This document shows, piece by piece, positions 34,244 to 45,854 of a stretch of DNA of 64,000 bases (position 1 is its first letter; every line of letters begins with the position of its first letter). The DNA comes from Bromus sterilis. Lineage: Eukaryota > Streptophyta > Magnoliopsida > Poales > Poaceae. The notes under the pieces are model-generated. The model searched no databases, had not been told where the DNA came from, and saw only the letters and a program-made list of their open reading frames with translations. The position numbers and the translations under genes were made by a program. The DNA lies in assembly GCA_950022295.1 (NCBI GenBank), contig OX465597.1, positions 64,963,016 to 65,027,015 on the forward strand, given 5' to 3'.

Positions 34244-37200
34244 ACTCGCCCCCAGTCAAAAGAATCTCGTCCCGAGATTCAGAAGTCTGCGGGAGGAAGG
34301 TGGGGTACTCGGCAGTGAGACGGTCTTCTCTTTCCCACGTAGCTTCTCTTTCAGAGTGGTGTGACCATTGTACTTTCAGAAACCTAATCTTCTGACGACG
34401 AGTGACACGCTCTGCGGAATCAAGAATACAAACGGGGTATTCTCGATAAGAAAGGTCATCTTGGAGATCAAGCGTTTCATGGTCGACTTCACGGATGGGG
34501 TCCTTGAAGAAACGCCTGAGTTGGGACACGTGGAATACATCATGTACTCGGGAGAGGTGCGGAGGTAGTTCAAGTTGGTAGGCAACTTCTCCACGTTTAG
34601 CAATAATGCGGAAAGGTCCGATGTAACGTGGGGCCAACTTGCCTTTGATACCGAAACGTTGGGTTCCCTTCAGAGGAGTAACCCGAAGGTAAGCCTTCTC
34701 ATCCAGATTGTAGCTCTCTTGCCTATGATGAAGATCATAGTAGCTTTCTGACGAGACTGGGCTGCTTTCAATTGATCACGAACAATGTGAACTTGCTCTT
34801 CTGCTTCCTTGATCATGTCCGGTCCAAAGAATTGTCTTTCACCGGTTTCTGACCAGTTTAGTGGTGTTCGACATCGTCGTCCATAAAGGAGTTCAAAAGG
34901 AGCCATGTTCAGACTAGATTGAAAACTATTGTTATAAGCAAATTCGGCAAATGGAAGAGACTTCTCCCAATTCTTTCCGAATGAGATAACACAAGCTCTG
35001 AGCATGTCTTCAAGAATTTCGTTAACCCTTTCGACTTGACCGCTAGACTGAGGATGGAAAGCTGTACTAAAGGAGAGATGAGTTCCCATAGCATTCTGAA
35101 AGCTTCCCCAAAATCTAGAGGTGAAAAGGCTACCGCGATCAGAATTGATTTCCAAAGGAACACCGTGAAGGGATACAATTCTAGAGATGTACAAGTCCGC
35201 TAACTGGCTAGCAGTTATAGACTCGCGAACGGGAAGGAAGTGAGCAACTTTGGAAAGCCTACCTATGACAACGAAGATGGCATTGTTTTCTTTCTGGGTT
35301 CTTGGAAAGCCGGTGATGAAGTCCATACCGACTTTGTCCCATTTCCACTCGGGAATAGACAAAGGTTGAAGTGTACCAGCACGTCTTTGATGTTCTGCCT
35401 TAATGCGACGACAAATATCACATTCGGCAACAAATTGAGCAATGTCTCTCTTCATCCTAGTCCACCAAAATCTCTGGCGTAGATCTCGGTACATTTTTGT
35501 GCTACCGGGATGAATCGAGAGGGGTGTGTCATGGGCTTCCTTGAGGATGAGTTGCCTTAATTCCCTATTCTTAGGTACTACCAAACGATTTTCAAAGAAT
35601 ACCGTTCCCTTGATATCTGTGGAGAAACATCTAGCAACTCCGCTAGCAATGTTCTCCTTGATCCGGCGAACACCTCGTGCACGCCTTTGGGCAACTATGA
35701 TTTGATCCTCAAGAGTTGGTTTCGCCACCAAGGTAGAAAGATAGCCATGAGGAACAATTTCAAGATTGAGCTTGCGAAAGTCCTCATGAAGAAGTGGTTG
35801 ATACTGTTGTAACATGAGGTTGTTACAATACGACTTACGACTTAGTGCATCAGCCATGACATTGGCTTTGCCTGGGGTGTAAGAAATTACTACGTCGTAA
35901 TCTTTTATCAACTCAATCCAGCGTCTTTGCCAGAGATTAAGATCTGGCTGGGTGAAAATATATTTGAGGCTTTGGTGGTCGGAATAAATTTCACAACGAT
36001 TACCAAGGAGGTAATGTCGCCAAGTTGTTAGGGCATGAACTACGGCAGCGAGTTCAAGGTCATGGGTAGGATAGTTCTCTTCATGTGGCCGCAACTGGCG
36101 TGAAGCATAAGCTACCACATGTCGATCTTGCAGAAGTATGCATCCTAACCCTTGCCGTGATGCGTCACAATAGATCTCGAAATCCTTTTTGGTGTCTGGA
36201 GGTGCAAGTACAGGTGCAGAAGTCAATCTTCTTTTTAGCTCTTGAAAGCTTTCCTCGCACTTGGGAGTCCATAGGAATTTCTTATCTTTCTTGAGGAGTT
36301 CAGTTAGAGGCTTTGCAACTTTAGAAAAGTTCTCGACGAAGCGGCGGCAATAGCTGGCTAGGCCAAGAAAACTCCTAACTTGCTTAACCGATTCAGGTGG
36401 AGTCCAGTCAAGGACGGCCTGAACTCTCTCGGGATTCACAACAATGCCTTTTGCAGAAATCACGTGGCCTAAGTAGGTCACTTCTGGTAGCCAGAATTCA
36501 CACTTGGAGAATTTAGCATACAGGCGATGCTCTCTAAGTTTCATCAATACCAGCCTTAGGTGTTCGGCATGTTCTTCTTTGTTCTTCGAGTATATAAGGA
36601 TGTCATCGAGGTAAACCACGACGAACTGGTCCAAATACTCCATGAAGATCGAGTTCATCATGCGTGAGAAAGTGGCTGGGGAATTGGTTAAACCAAAGGA
36701 CTTGACGGTGTACTCGTAAAGACCATAACGAGTAGTAAAAGCCGTTTTGGGAATGTCCTCGTTTCGGATTTTGATTTGATGATAACCTAATCTCAAATCC
36801 ATCTTGGAGAAGACAGAGGATCCTGCAAGTTGATCATAAAGATCATTGATCCTGGGCAGTGGGTATTTGTTCTTTATCGTCGCTAAATTTAGCGGGAGAT
36901 AGTCTACGCACATCCTTTCTGTTCCATCTTTCTTCGTTACGAACAGAACGGGGCAACCCCATGGCGATGAGCTAGGGCGGATGAAGCCTTTCTCCAACAA
37001 GGCTTCCAGTTGGGTTTTAAGCTCAGCTAACTCACATGGGGCCATTTTGTATGGGCGTCTAGAAATTGGTGCGGTTCCTGGGGAAAGATCCACTATAAAC
37101 TCTACGCATCTGTCGGGTGGCATGCCCGGCAGCTCTTCAGGAAAGACATCCGAGAAGTCACGAACCACCGGAATATCTTCAAGTTCGGGAAGGGGAAGTA

Positions 37201-38707
37201 CATTCAAGGAATGCACTTGGGTTCTTGTTCTGGGTGAGGTATAGTTGACTGTTTTGCCTGAAGGGTGGGTGAGTTTCACGGATTTTCCTTTGCAATCCAG
37301 GTAGGCATTCTGTCTTGATAGCCAATCCATGCCAAGGATGACATCAATGTCTGAAGACTTGAGGGCTATGAGTGAAGCAAGGAATACTAAACCCTCAATT
37401 GCAATTTGATTACCATGGCTCACTCTATTAGTTTGCCATCTTGACCCTGGAGTTTGCATAATCATTGGGGTGGACAATTCAACAAAAGATAACTCATGAC
37501 GAAGTGCATAACTTTCCGACATGAATGAATGAGATGCTCCTGGGTCGAAAAGAACGGAAGTAGGAACATAATTGACTGGGAGCGTACCAAGAATGACGTC
37601 AGTGGTGTCGTCGGTCTCTTCAGCGGCGATCTGGTTCACACGTCCACGAGTGGCGGGAGGAGCGGGTTTGGCGGTGTAGACCTTCTGGGGTGGCTTGCCA
37701 CGACCATTGTTGTTGTTGTTGCCTCCGGCACGGGGTGGAGCATTCTGATGCTGGAGCTGGTTCTGGGGACACTCACGAGAATAGTGGCCTGCCTGACCAC
37801 ACTTGTAACAGGCTCCGAAAACAGTGCGTGGAGCTGGGTTGTTTGGTGGAGCTGGGTGGAACTGGGTGGGTGGACGAGGCGCCACATAGGATGGCCTCGG
37901 GGGGTTGTTCTGGCGGAACATGCTGTTTGGGATCCAGATCTTGCGCTTCTGGGAGCCAGAACTGGATGAACTGTCATCTCTAGGGTGTTTGCGAAAGTCG
38001 TTGGGGGTGTTCATGTCCTCGGCCTTGATGGCCTTGTTGACAAGGACCTGGAATGTGGCAAAGTCATGAAGGTTGAGCTCACGACGGAGTCCAGTGTTGA
38101 GGCCACGACGGAACCTCTCTTGTTTCTTGGAGTCGGTGGAGACTTCTTCAGTACCATAACGAGCAAGTCGGTTGAACTCACGACTAAACTCGTCAACGGT
38201 CCTTCTGCCTTGAGTGAGGTTGCAGAACTCCTCACGCTTGCGGTCCATGAGACCTTTGGGAATGTGGTGCTCGCGGAAAGAAGTGAAGAATTCCTCCCAA
38301 GATGCAGGTGGTCCAACGGGACGCATATTCAGAAAGTTCTCCCACCAAGGACTAGCTGCACCTTCGAGGTGATAGGTGGCATAGCTGACCTTGTCACCAG
38401 TTGCAACATGGCCTGCTTGGAGCTTCCTCTCGATGCTGCGAAGCCAGTCATCGGCGTCAAGGGGCTCGGTGGAGTAACTGAAAACCGGGGGATGAAGTCG
38501 GATGAAGTCGTTCAGGGACACCAACTCATTGCGCTGCTGAGTGGTGTTGCGTGCAATGACTTCCAACAGATGGTGAGAGTCTCGGCGGTTCCTCTCGACT
38601 TCCATCAGAACCTGTGCCATCGTGGGTGGGGGTGGAAGGTTGCCTTCCTCCTGGTCATTCCCACGACCCTGGTTACGACCAATCTGGCCACGGGTTCCTT
38701 GAGACAT
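34221..38707 (-). pseudogene. gag-pol: C2 Gag-Pol polyprotein with chromodomain, one frameshift
   Basis: The ATG at 38707 (MSQGTRGQIG) opens a 1345-codon frame to 34670. A one-base loss near 34745 (AAAAG in C1 versus AAAG here) shifts the frame, and the correct frame continues to 34221. Residues: gag core about 70-200; intact zinc knuckle CYKCGQAGHYSREC near 298; protease DPGASHSF near 387; RT VYLDDILIYS near 697; RNase H; integrase HHCC and DDE (MDFITGFP, SDRGSLF, SGQVERVN). After the shift come the integrase C-terminus and chromodomain (KVQWSHHSEREATWERED). The stop lies about 20 bp inside the 3' LTR. Otherwise intact. Confidence 0.93.
34244..34257 (-). other. C2 polypurine tract
   Basis: The minus strand reads GACTGGGGGCGAGT next to the 3' LTR. 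It is translated as part of the polyprotein end. Confidence 0.85.
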
Positions 38708-39039
38708 CCTGAAGGTGAAAAACCAAAGTCAAACAGAGTTGATTGGGAGAGTCTAAACAAGGTATTGAAGTACTGGAAGGATTACAGAGCAAAGGAAGTA
38801 ATCATCTTGACAACATGGTGATAAAGCATACAAGCCATATATTCACAAGCTGTCATACAAACCATACATTGTTTTAGTACAAGAACCAAGCTAATACAAA
38901 CGTGATGAAGATGATACATCCTTTAGAGGCACTCTGACTTCCTATACATTATTTATCTAAGCCTCTGGAATCTTAGACACCTTGCTTACAATATACTAAG
39001 ATACTACTACATCATCACTAAGTAAGACCACAGGCGGTC
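38708..39039 (-). other. C2 spacer between extra ORF and gag
   Basis: About 330 bp without an ORF. It ends with a pyrimidine-rich run and CACCTTCAG just before the gag ATG, which looks like a splice acceptor. A spliced gag mRNA is possible but unproven. Confidence 0.4.
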
Positions 39040-39819
39040 TCACTCATCTCCATCTCCATAGTAGTCCTCATAAAAGTTACCCGCGTATCCCGGTAGATGG
39101 AGGTGACCATCGGAAAACACGGAGGCTTGTGGACCCTGATATCCATTTGGGCAAGGATGGGGCCTAGGTCCAGCATAGGGTGGAAGCAAAGGACCACGGG
39201 GTGGAAAAATGCCTCCAATCTCGGGCCAAGCAACTCGAGAAGGCATCTGAGTCCTCACTGGGTAGATCGCATCAAACTCAACTGATCCCACGCTCACAAA
39301 GGGGGCCAAAAGTGTCAGTGCTCGATACAGACGAACACGGGTGGCGTGGAGCTCGAAACGGAGAGCGCGTGCATCACGATCTCTGTCACTAGCAAACCTA
39401 GCAGTCATCTGAAGCGCGAGATCCTCTGCAGAGTGATCTGAGTAGAGTCCGGTGTAATATCCCTCTTCTCCTGGAAGTGCAGCAGGGATATAGCGGAAAG
39501 AGGTCTCTCTCAGCAAAGTGTGCTCCTCTCTCAGCAGTGTCATACATGAGTATGCAGCATCCTGCACAGCCATGTTCTCGGTAATGCCAATGCCATGTCC
39601 AAAGTGGATAGGCTGAGTGACTCCAACGTGGTGCGGGTAGATCCGAACAATGTAGTGGAACTGCGTCTGGTTGAAGTCGTGGAACTGCTCCTCAACGGTG
39701 TACTCAGGGTACCATCGATATCCCACATAGGACATCATCTCGATCAACGTGGCGGGATGGCCACGCACACCGACGCACCTGGTCAAACGAACAATCTGCC
39801 GAGGAGGAAGATCTGCCAT
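39040..39819 (-). CDS. C2 extra ORF upstream of gag (hypothetical, 259 codons)
   Basis: An intact frame on the same strand as gag-pol, between primer site and gag. It starts MADLPPRQIVRL and ends YYGDGDE. It is rich in Tyr, His, Pro and Arg, with an ordered-looking N-terminal part (YVGYRWYPEYTVEEQFHDF, HYIVRIYPHHVG), a charged helical middle (RFASDRDRDARALRFELHA) and a Pro/Gly-rich tail. A TTTCTGTTTCAG acceptor-like sequence directly precedes the ATG. C1 lacks it. Extra ORFs upstream of gag are known in some plant gypsy elements; I do not recognise a domain, and its role is unknown. Confidence 0.7.
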   Translation of the reverse strand: MADLPPRQIVRLTRCVGVRGHPATLIEMMSYVGYRWYPEYTVEEQFHDFNQTQFHYIVRIYPHHVGVTQPIHFGHGIGITENMAVQDAAYSCMTLLREEHTLLRETSFRYIPAALPGEEGYYTGLYSDHSAEDLALQMTARFASDRDRDARALRFELHATRVRLYRALTLLAPFVSVGSVEFDAIYPVRTQMPSRVAWPEIGGIFPPRGPLLPPYAGPRPHPCPNGYQGPQASVFSDGHLHLPGYAGNFYEDYYGDGDE

Positions 39820-40222
39820 CTGAAACAGAAAGGAGTTTGCAAATGCATCAGATTATGAGATAAACCTGGAATGACTCGGACAGCATAACGGCTGTAATTG
39901 CAAGAAAAACACAATTTCTTACAACATGGAAACAACACTTACATACGATGTAGAAAAACAGGGAGCATAACCACTCTAACAAACCGATCACAACTTTCCT
40001 ACGGCTACAAGGAAGCAAACAACGAGATGTTCTAATCAGACAGAGGAGAGCCTAGTCCTATCTTCCCGTAGAATAAGATGAGGGTGACTCAGAACTCAGA
40101 ACGAAGGGGGTAATGAGAAAAAAGAAGCTTTACGTTATTCCCTTATATACCCAGAGTAACTATATAACTATAGCAAGCTAGACTCAACTTCGGCCAAGGC
40201 TACTAGTCCTACAGTCAGTCCT
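39820..40222 (-). other. C2 untranslated leader
   Basis: About 400 bp between primer site and extra ORF, partly homologous to the C1 leader. No ORF was seen. Confidence 0.7.
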
Positions 40223-40234
40223 GCTCTCATACCA
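40223..40234 (-). other. C2 primer-binding site, initiator Met tRNA, one mismatch
   Basis: The minus strand reads TGGTATGAGAGC, one base different from the perfect TGGTATCAGAGC of C1, four bases from the LTR. Confidence 0.9.
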
Positions 40235-40238
40235 AGTC

Positions 40239-43200
40239 TGTCGGGACCCGGGGTTAGCGTATGCAAGTACAGCTAAGACATAGTCATATGGAGAGCCGAG
40301 AACCGTACCCACTTGTCTAAGCAGACAAGGCCAAGCACAGGACGTTCTCGGAAAGCATCGTACGTGAGGGGCATCCCATCCAGGCCGGATGATCAACTGA
40401 GATGGGTCCTCATCGTCCGCACACAAGTCCAATGATATGGGTGGTGAACTCCCATATTCACAGACAAGTCGCCTCAACCATACTATCGACTATCTCATAA
40501 CTCTTACATAGACTTACTCCAGCCCGATCACTTAGTCGGGTCTAGGGCGGGCTCGATCATACCACAAAGTGTGCACGAGACGGAGTCTCGAACAATCGCA
40601 TCGCGATGCCCCAAGCTGCGCACATCTAAGGGCCACTTGGTGTATGAAAGACCGCCAGCCAGAACACAACTAAGGTCTCGAAAACCCATACAAAGACATG
40701 CATGTTATAAACATACACGCAGCACACATGCCTTGTATGAACAGCAAGTACCATTGCAATTCTCTACAAAGTGTACATTTTTATTGATAACTCTTATAGA
40801 GTGCAAACAGAGATCACAAACATGTGATCCAACATTACAACACAAACGGAAGCAAATTATGTCTGAGTACAGACAAGTTTAACAAATGGCTTAAGAAGCC
40901 TTATTTAAACACAAGCCCTCCACGAGGGAACCAGTCGTCTGACTGGGACTAGACTAGTTGGTCTTCAGTCGTCCAGCTCGATGAAGAAACCACCTTCGGG
41001 GTCAGTGGCATCATCTAAAACATAGATTAAGCAAACGTGAGTACAAAATCGTACTCAGCAAGACTTACATAGGAGCTATACTACTCATGCACATGTATCA
41101 AGGTAAAGGGAGGTGGGGTTCACTTGCAGAAGTGCCAGCTTTGACTTGGCTAATCCTGAACTACGAGTACCAGACTTTGAGGTAAGAAGCATACACGAGT
41201 CCACTACATTCTCCAACCAATTACACCACTATGGTGCCTTCCTCGACTTCCCCACGAGAAAGCACGCCATAGCACTCACACTTATCTTGGTGTGTTTTAG
41301 AAGTATCCAGTTCAAGTTGTCTAATAATCAAGCTAAGCTTTCCAAGCAGTCCATAACCGCGGACGCGGCTATTCGAATAGTTTTGTTAACCCTGCAGGGG
41401 TGTACCGCTACACACACATGATCATCATTTACCGCCTTTGATCTCGACACCATTCAAGGGGTGCCAACGAGGATGCTCACCACAACTGTTACCTCATAGC
41501 CGATCTAGTCCGAGAAAGCCGCCTACTTGGGTTGGTTACCACTATCGTGAACCCGGCCGGTTTACCGAAGTGGACCCAAGTGATGTGTGCGTGGTGCATA
41601 AGCCGGTCTCGGATGAGCCGTTCTCTCACTTAGCAACCAGGCCACAGACCTACCAGAACTCCGAACTATTGCGACATCTGGACATCGAAAGGGATGAGTT
41701 AGTAAGTTGAGAGGCGTCAGTGAGCCCAATGTGTGGTTGTACTCTTCATCTTGGATCACCACACAAGAACTCGTACTAGGGCGGTGTTCAACGAGACAAC
41801 CCACCGTGTACTCCTACACAGCCTCTCATCGTTCACCTTGTATTAGGGTCGATTCACCAACACTTTTCTACCATCATCATCATGATCACTACCATCCCGA
41901 CTCACATCACAGTAACAACATGGTATCATACTAAGCATGCAATAAGCGGTAACATTGCAGGGGCCACATGATATCAAACAACTTCTACATTTGCTAGGAT
42001 TGTGGTTTGCTTACTACTGTGACAAAATGATAGGTCATGCAAAGGAATGGGTTCATCTATGCGATAGAAACGAATCATGGTGATCATCCTAAACAATGCA
42101 TAAGCGAGACATGAGAGGGAAGTGAGATTTTATCGACATGATCAATGGGGGTTTGCTTGCCTTGCTGACGAGGTTCGGGTTCTGGGTCTTCAACTAAGGG
42201 GGCAGCCTCCTGCTCCGGTTCCACCTCTACTCGACAAACAACAAGCAAAGTAGCAAAGTAAATACAATGCACAATCACATGATGGAAGTTTGAATCTTGA
42301 TGTACATGCTTTGATGTGTGAAGAAATTCCATTTAAATGGAGTATATTGCAAATTGAATTGCAAATTCAAACTCCACATTTGAATTCAAATTAACCAAGT
42401 TGCATGTGACATTGTTTGATCATTTTGAACCTTTTGGAAATGTGTATGATATGCCTCTGAAGTGTGGTTGAATTGTAGCATAATTACATGGTTCAAGTTG
42501 CAAAATTATTTGATTTAAATTTGAATTAATTTCAAATAAACCAAATGACATATGCTACTGGTCCCATTTATAATCAACTCCAACATAGTTGAAAGTTGCA
42601 TATTTGGAAAGATAATTTTCTCCTGATCATTTTTCATATATTATTTGTCCAATTTGGAGTTAATATGAATTTTCTATGAATTTCCAAAGTTTGGGGTATT
42701 TTCTGGAATTCTTTAAATCAATTTGATTTTCTGAAAATTCAATAAAATGATTTATTGCGTCAGTGCTGGCGTCAGGGGGGGGGTATGAACAGGGGTCCCA
42801 TCTGTCAGTGGCGGAGTGATTTAAACCGTGGGTTTAAGTTAACCCAGTGGCTTAATTAAGCCACTGGGCCCACTGGTCAGTGACCCAGGGGGTCATTAGT
42901 TGGGTGACTAACGGGGGGGGGGGGGGGTCTGGCTAACCTGCCGGCGGCTAAACGCCAGCGACCACGGGAGGCTACGGGGAGGACATCAACGGGCGCAGCA
43001 ACTTCGTCCGCGTCTTCTGGAAGCATCAGGGGTTCACGGGGAGCTCTGAATCGACGGCGGCGACGACTCCGGCGGCAACAGAACGGCGGCGAGGTCGCAG
43101 TTGTCGTTGCAGTGCACGGATTGAGTCGATTCGGGGCGCGTTGGAACGCTAGCACACGCAGGAGTCAAACGCGTGCACTGGGGCTTCACGACGGGCACTG

Positions 43201-44265
43201 GAGCGAGGAGAGCGACGACCATGGCGGCGAGGTGCTCGGGTTCCCATGGCGGATCCGGCTAGAGGAAGCAATCGAAGGGGGAAAAGGAGGGGTTTCGGTC
43301 GTGAGCTCACCTTGAGTCTAACTGAAGCGACGGCTTGCTCGGGGAGGCTCTGGTGTTGCCGGAAGTCGAGGTCGATCCACGGCGGCCGGAGACGAAGGAG
43401 ATGAAGCTAGCGAGTTCTTGGGGGCGTCTGGCTCCGATTCCTTCTGCAGGTTGAGGTAGTGGACGACGGCGGAGCGGTTGGACTTGGCGTAGCGGCCTCT
43501 CGTCGACGGTGGCCGCGTGAAGACGGCGGCGTGCTCCACGGATGCTTACGGGCGGCGACGAAATCGGGCGCAGGAGGAAGGGGAAGACTAGGAGGAGGGG
43601 GGAATGGACTGGGGCGGCTGCGAGGAATCTCCAGACGCGAAGAGGTGGCGAGGGGGAAGCAGGAGGTGGCCAGGCACGGCGGCGGGGCTCGGCATGGCCG
43701 GCACGCAGCAGTGCGCCTGCTTGAGGAAGACGACAGGGAAGAGGAGGTGGGATGGGCCGCTGGGGGATGAGTTGGGCTTCTTTGCAGGTAAGTCCCTTTT
43801 CCTTTTCTTTCTGTTTTCTCTTCTGACATTTCTTCTGTTTAGCTAAATAAAATAGCTAAACATTTTATTAAATGCTGAAATTTTTTATATGGCTTCATAA
43901 TAATATAGACTAGCCACTTATAAAGTTTCAACATTTTTAAAATTCAAATAATTTGAATCTTAACTCAAATAGGGGTATTTCTTTAAATCCAAGGCACTGT
44001 TTGAATATTTGAAAAATCTATGAGCATGGGGTGGGTCCCACATCACTTGATATGTGATCACACTCATTTATAAGACTTTTCAAAAATCTAACATGAATTT
44101 TTGGAGAAGATTTTTATCTGGCCTTTTGAATTAATTCATCTGGGGGGGGGGGGGTTCCTTCTCCCATTTTGATTTTGAGATTGATTTCAAAGATTTCTTT
44201 TGAAATTTTGACATGATGCAAGGTTACTTTGATCCTAGCACATTACCTAACAGAGGGTTCTGACA
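40239..44265 (-). repeat. C2 5' LTR (4027 bp)
   Basis: It matches the 3' LTR at about 99% by eye. It lacks 38 bp near 42960, with CC microhomology at the breakpoint. Confidence 0.95.
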
Positions 44266-44270
44266 GTTTG

Positions 44271-44362
44271 GAAGTGATAGTTTGACTTCCTCTCTCACGG
44301 AGCGCTCCATCTTCGCTTGTCTTACGACAATTTATTCTTCGGGAGCCCAATAAACGTGCTTC
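44271..44362 (-). pseudogene. Element X accessory ORF, N-proximal fragment
   Basis: This 92-bp piece matches the 60130-60567 ORF around residues 27-57 (complement of GGAGCGCTCCGTGAG and flanks). One side joins C2. The other ends exactly at the LTR terminus of element A (44363), which indicates that A inserted here. The ORF start lay beyond and was lost in the deletion at 52465. Confidence 0.7.
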
Positions 44363-45840
44363 TGATGACCCACAACCGTAGGGGATCTATTGAAGCGTTT
44401 TCGATAAGTAAGAGTGTCGAACCCAACGAGGAGCAGAAGGTAATAGCAAGTGACTTTGGCAAGGAGATAACTGCAAGCACCGAAAGATAACTTTTTATGG
44501 GTTTTCTTGGTATAAGCAATAGGAAAGTAAAAACGAGCAATGTAAAAGGCACTGGAGTGTAAAGAGTGACCCAATCCTTTCTGAGCAAAGGAGAGGCCTA
44601 GCAACTGAACTTATAAAGGCTAAAGTGTTCTTGAGGACACACGGGAGAGGTAGTCATGTGCTTTCGCCATATTTCGTATCGGTACTATGTGCTGTGTTGA
44701 TAAGTGTTGAGTGGGTGGATCTATGCTAGTACACCCTCTAGAGTAAGATAAGTGCAGTCTTATGATTAAACACCTTGCAAGCATCCGCAAATACAAGATA
44801 GTAATTAAGGCAAAAGCCTAACCATAGCAATACGATCGATGATCCATTGTTCCCTTGTGCAAAAGCGTGCAAACTGGGGTTTAGGTTTCTGTCACTCCGG
44901 CAACCCACCGTAAGCATTCTTTGTACACAATGTATTCCCCTAGGTCCTTGATAAGGCGAAGTGTTGAGTGTTCGACTCACACAACACCACTAGGAAAATA
45001 ACAACACAACTTAAATATCAAACAACTAGACTTCTCCCATGTCCTCAAGAACTAAATTAACTACTCACAAGACATAAAAGAGATCATGATCAGTGGGGAT
45101 AAATAGATGATAAACAATCTGGACACAATAATATTTCTCCAACAAAACTCAATAGCATTCACCACAAAGTAGTAATCAACACCGATAGAGTAGAGAGGAT
45201 AGATAGTACGGATTACAACACAAGTTGCAATTGTGAGGCGAGATTGGATGGAGGTGGAGATGGTGCTGATGATGGGGATGATGTTGATGATGATCTCGAT
45301 GATGCCCGTGACGATGGTGATGACGATGGTCTCCCCTTCCGGGAGGTGATCTCCCCGGCGGAATCTGCCTGCCAGAGATGGCTTTTCTTCTCTGTAGGTT
45401 TCCGCCACGGAGCGGCGGCGGAACTCCGTAAACTCTCCTTCTTTTAGTGTTTCTGATATATGAGCGATATATAGGCCAAAGGGGGGAGCCGGGAGTGGCC
45501 CCAGGGGTCCAGGCGCCCTCCCGGCGCGGCCAGGGTGGGGGCCGCGCCAGGTGGCCGCCTGGGCACCCTGTGGCCCCCCTCTGGTCGCTCTTTTGCGTGT
45601 CTTCGTGATCCTTTTGGAAAATAGTCTCCGTCGATTTTCAGGTAACTTGGAGGTATTCTTCTTCAGCAACTCAGCGTCCACTTTTTACTGCTGAATCCTG
45701 CGTCTGCTGCTTCGGCACCGGGAAGTTGCAAACTGTGTAAAATAGGCCAAAACAACATAAGAATAGCATCATATCATGAAATATATCAATGAATAAGAAA
45801 GATTTACTATATAAAATAGTGATGCATTTTGGACGTATCA
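44363..45840 (-). repeat. Element A 3' LTR (1478 bp)
   Basis: It begins TGATACGTCC at 45840 and ends GGGTCATCA at 44363. It lacks about 36 bp near 45025 that the 5' LTR keeps, between short AACAAC repeats. Confidence 0.9.
45061..45681 (-). CDS. LTR-internal ORF, A 3' LTR copy (hypothetical)
   Basis: A 206-codon frame whose downstream part (from about EFRRRSVAETYREEK) is homologous to the other LTR ORFs and ends SFMSCE. The upstream part reads through the GC-rich promoter block and is probably not transcribed. Confidence 0.3.
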   Translation of the reverse strand: MDAELLKKNTSKLPENRRRLFSKRITKTRKRATRGGPQGAQAATWRGPHPGRAGRAPGPLGPLPAPPFGLYIAHISETLKEGEFTEFRRRSVAETYREEKPSLAGRFRRGDHLPEGETIVITIVTGIIEIIINIIPIISTISTSIQSRLTIATCVVIRTIYPLYSIGVDYYFVVNAIEFCWRNIIVSRLFIIYLSPLIMISFMSCE

Positions 45841-45854
45841 ACTCCCCCAAGCTT
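45841..45854 (-). other. Element A terminal polypurine tract
   Basis: The minus strand reads AAGCTTGGGGGAGT, abutting the LTR. Confidence 0.9.

Larger units (their letters stand above)
30177..44265 (-). mobile_element. Chromovirus C2 (Tekay/Del-like Ty3/gypsy), youngest-looking element
   Basis: Complete element with duplication GTTTG at 30172-30176 and 44266-44270. Minus-strand order: 5' LTR 44265-40239, primer site, extra ORF, gag-pol, polypurine tract, 3' LTR 34243-30177. The LTR pair shows about nine differences in the first kb by eye. Coding damage is a single-base frameshift in pol. It inserted into the accessory ORF of element X. Confidence 0.95.

Noticed and set aside
34221..38707. 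Centromeric (CRM) retrotransposon assignment
   Set aside because: The C-terminus looks like an ordinary chromodomain and the stop lies only about 20 bp inside the LTR. The gag and LTR style fit Tekay/Del better, although no phylogeny could be run.
37985..38821. 278-codon ORF on the + strand
   Set aside because: It is the antisense of C2 gag, which has the expected gag and zinc-knuckle motifs on the minus strand. Its own sequence shows no domain.
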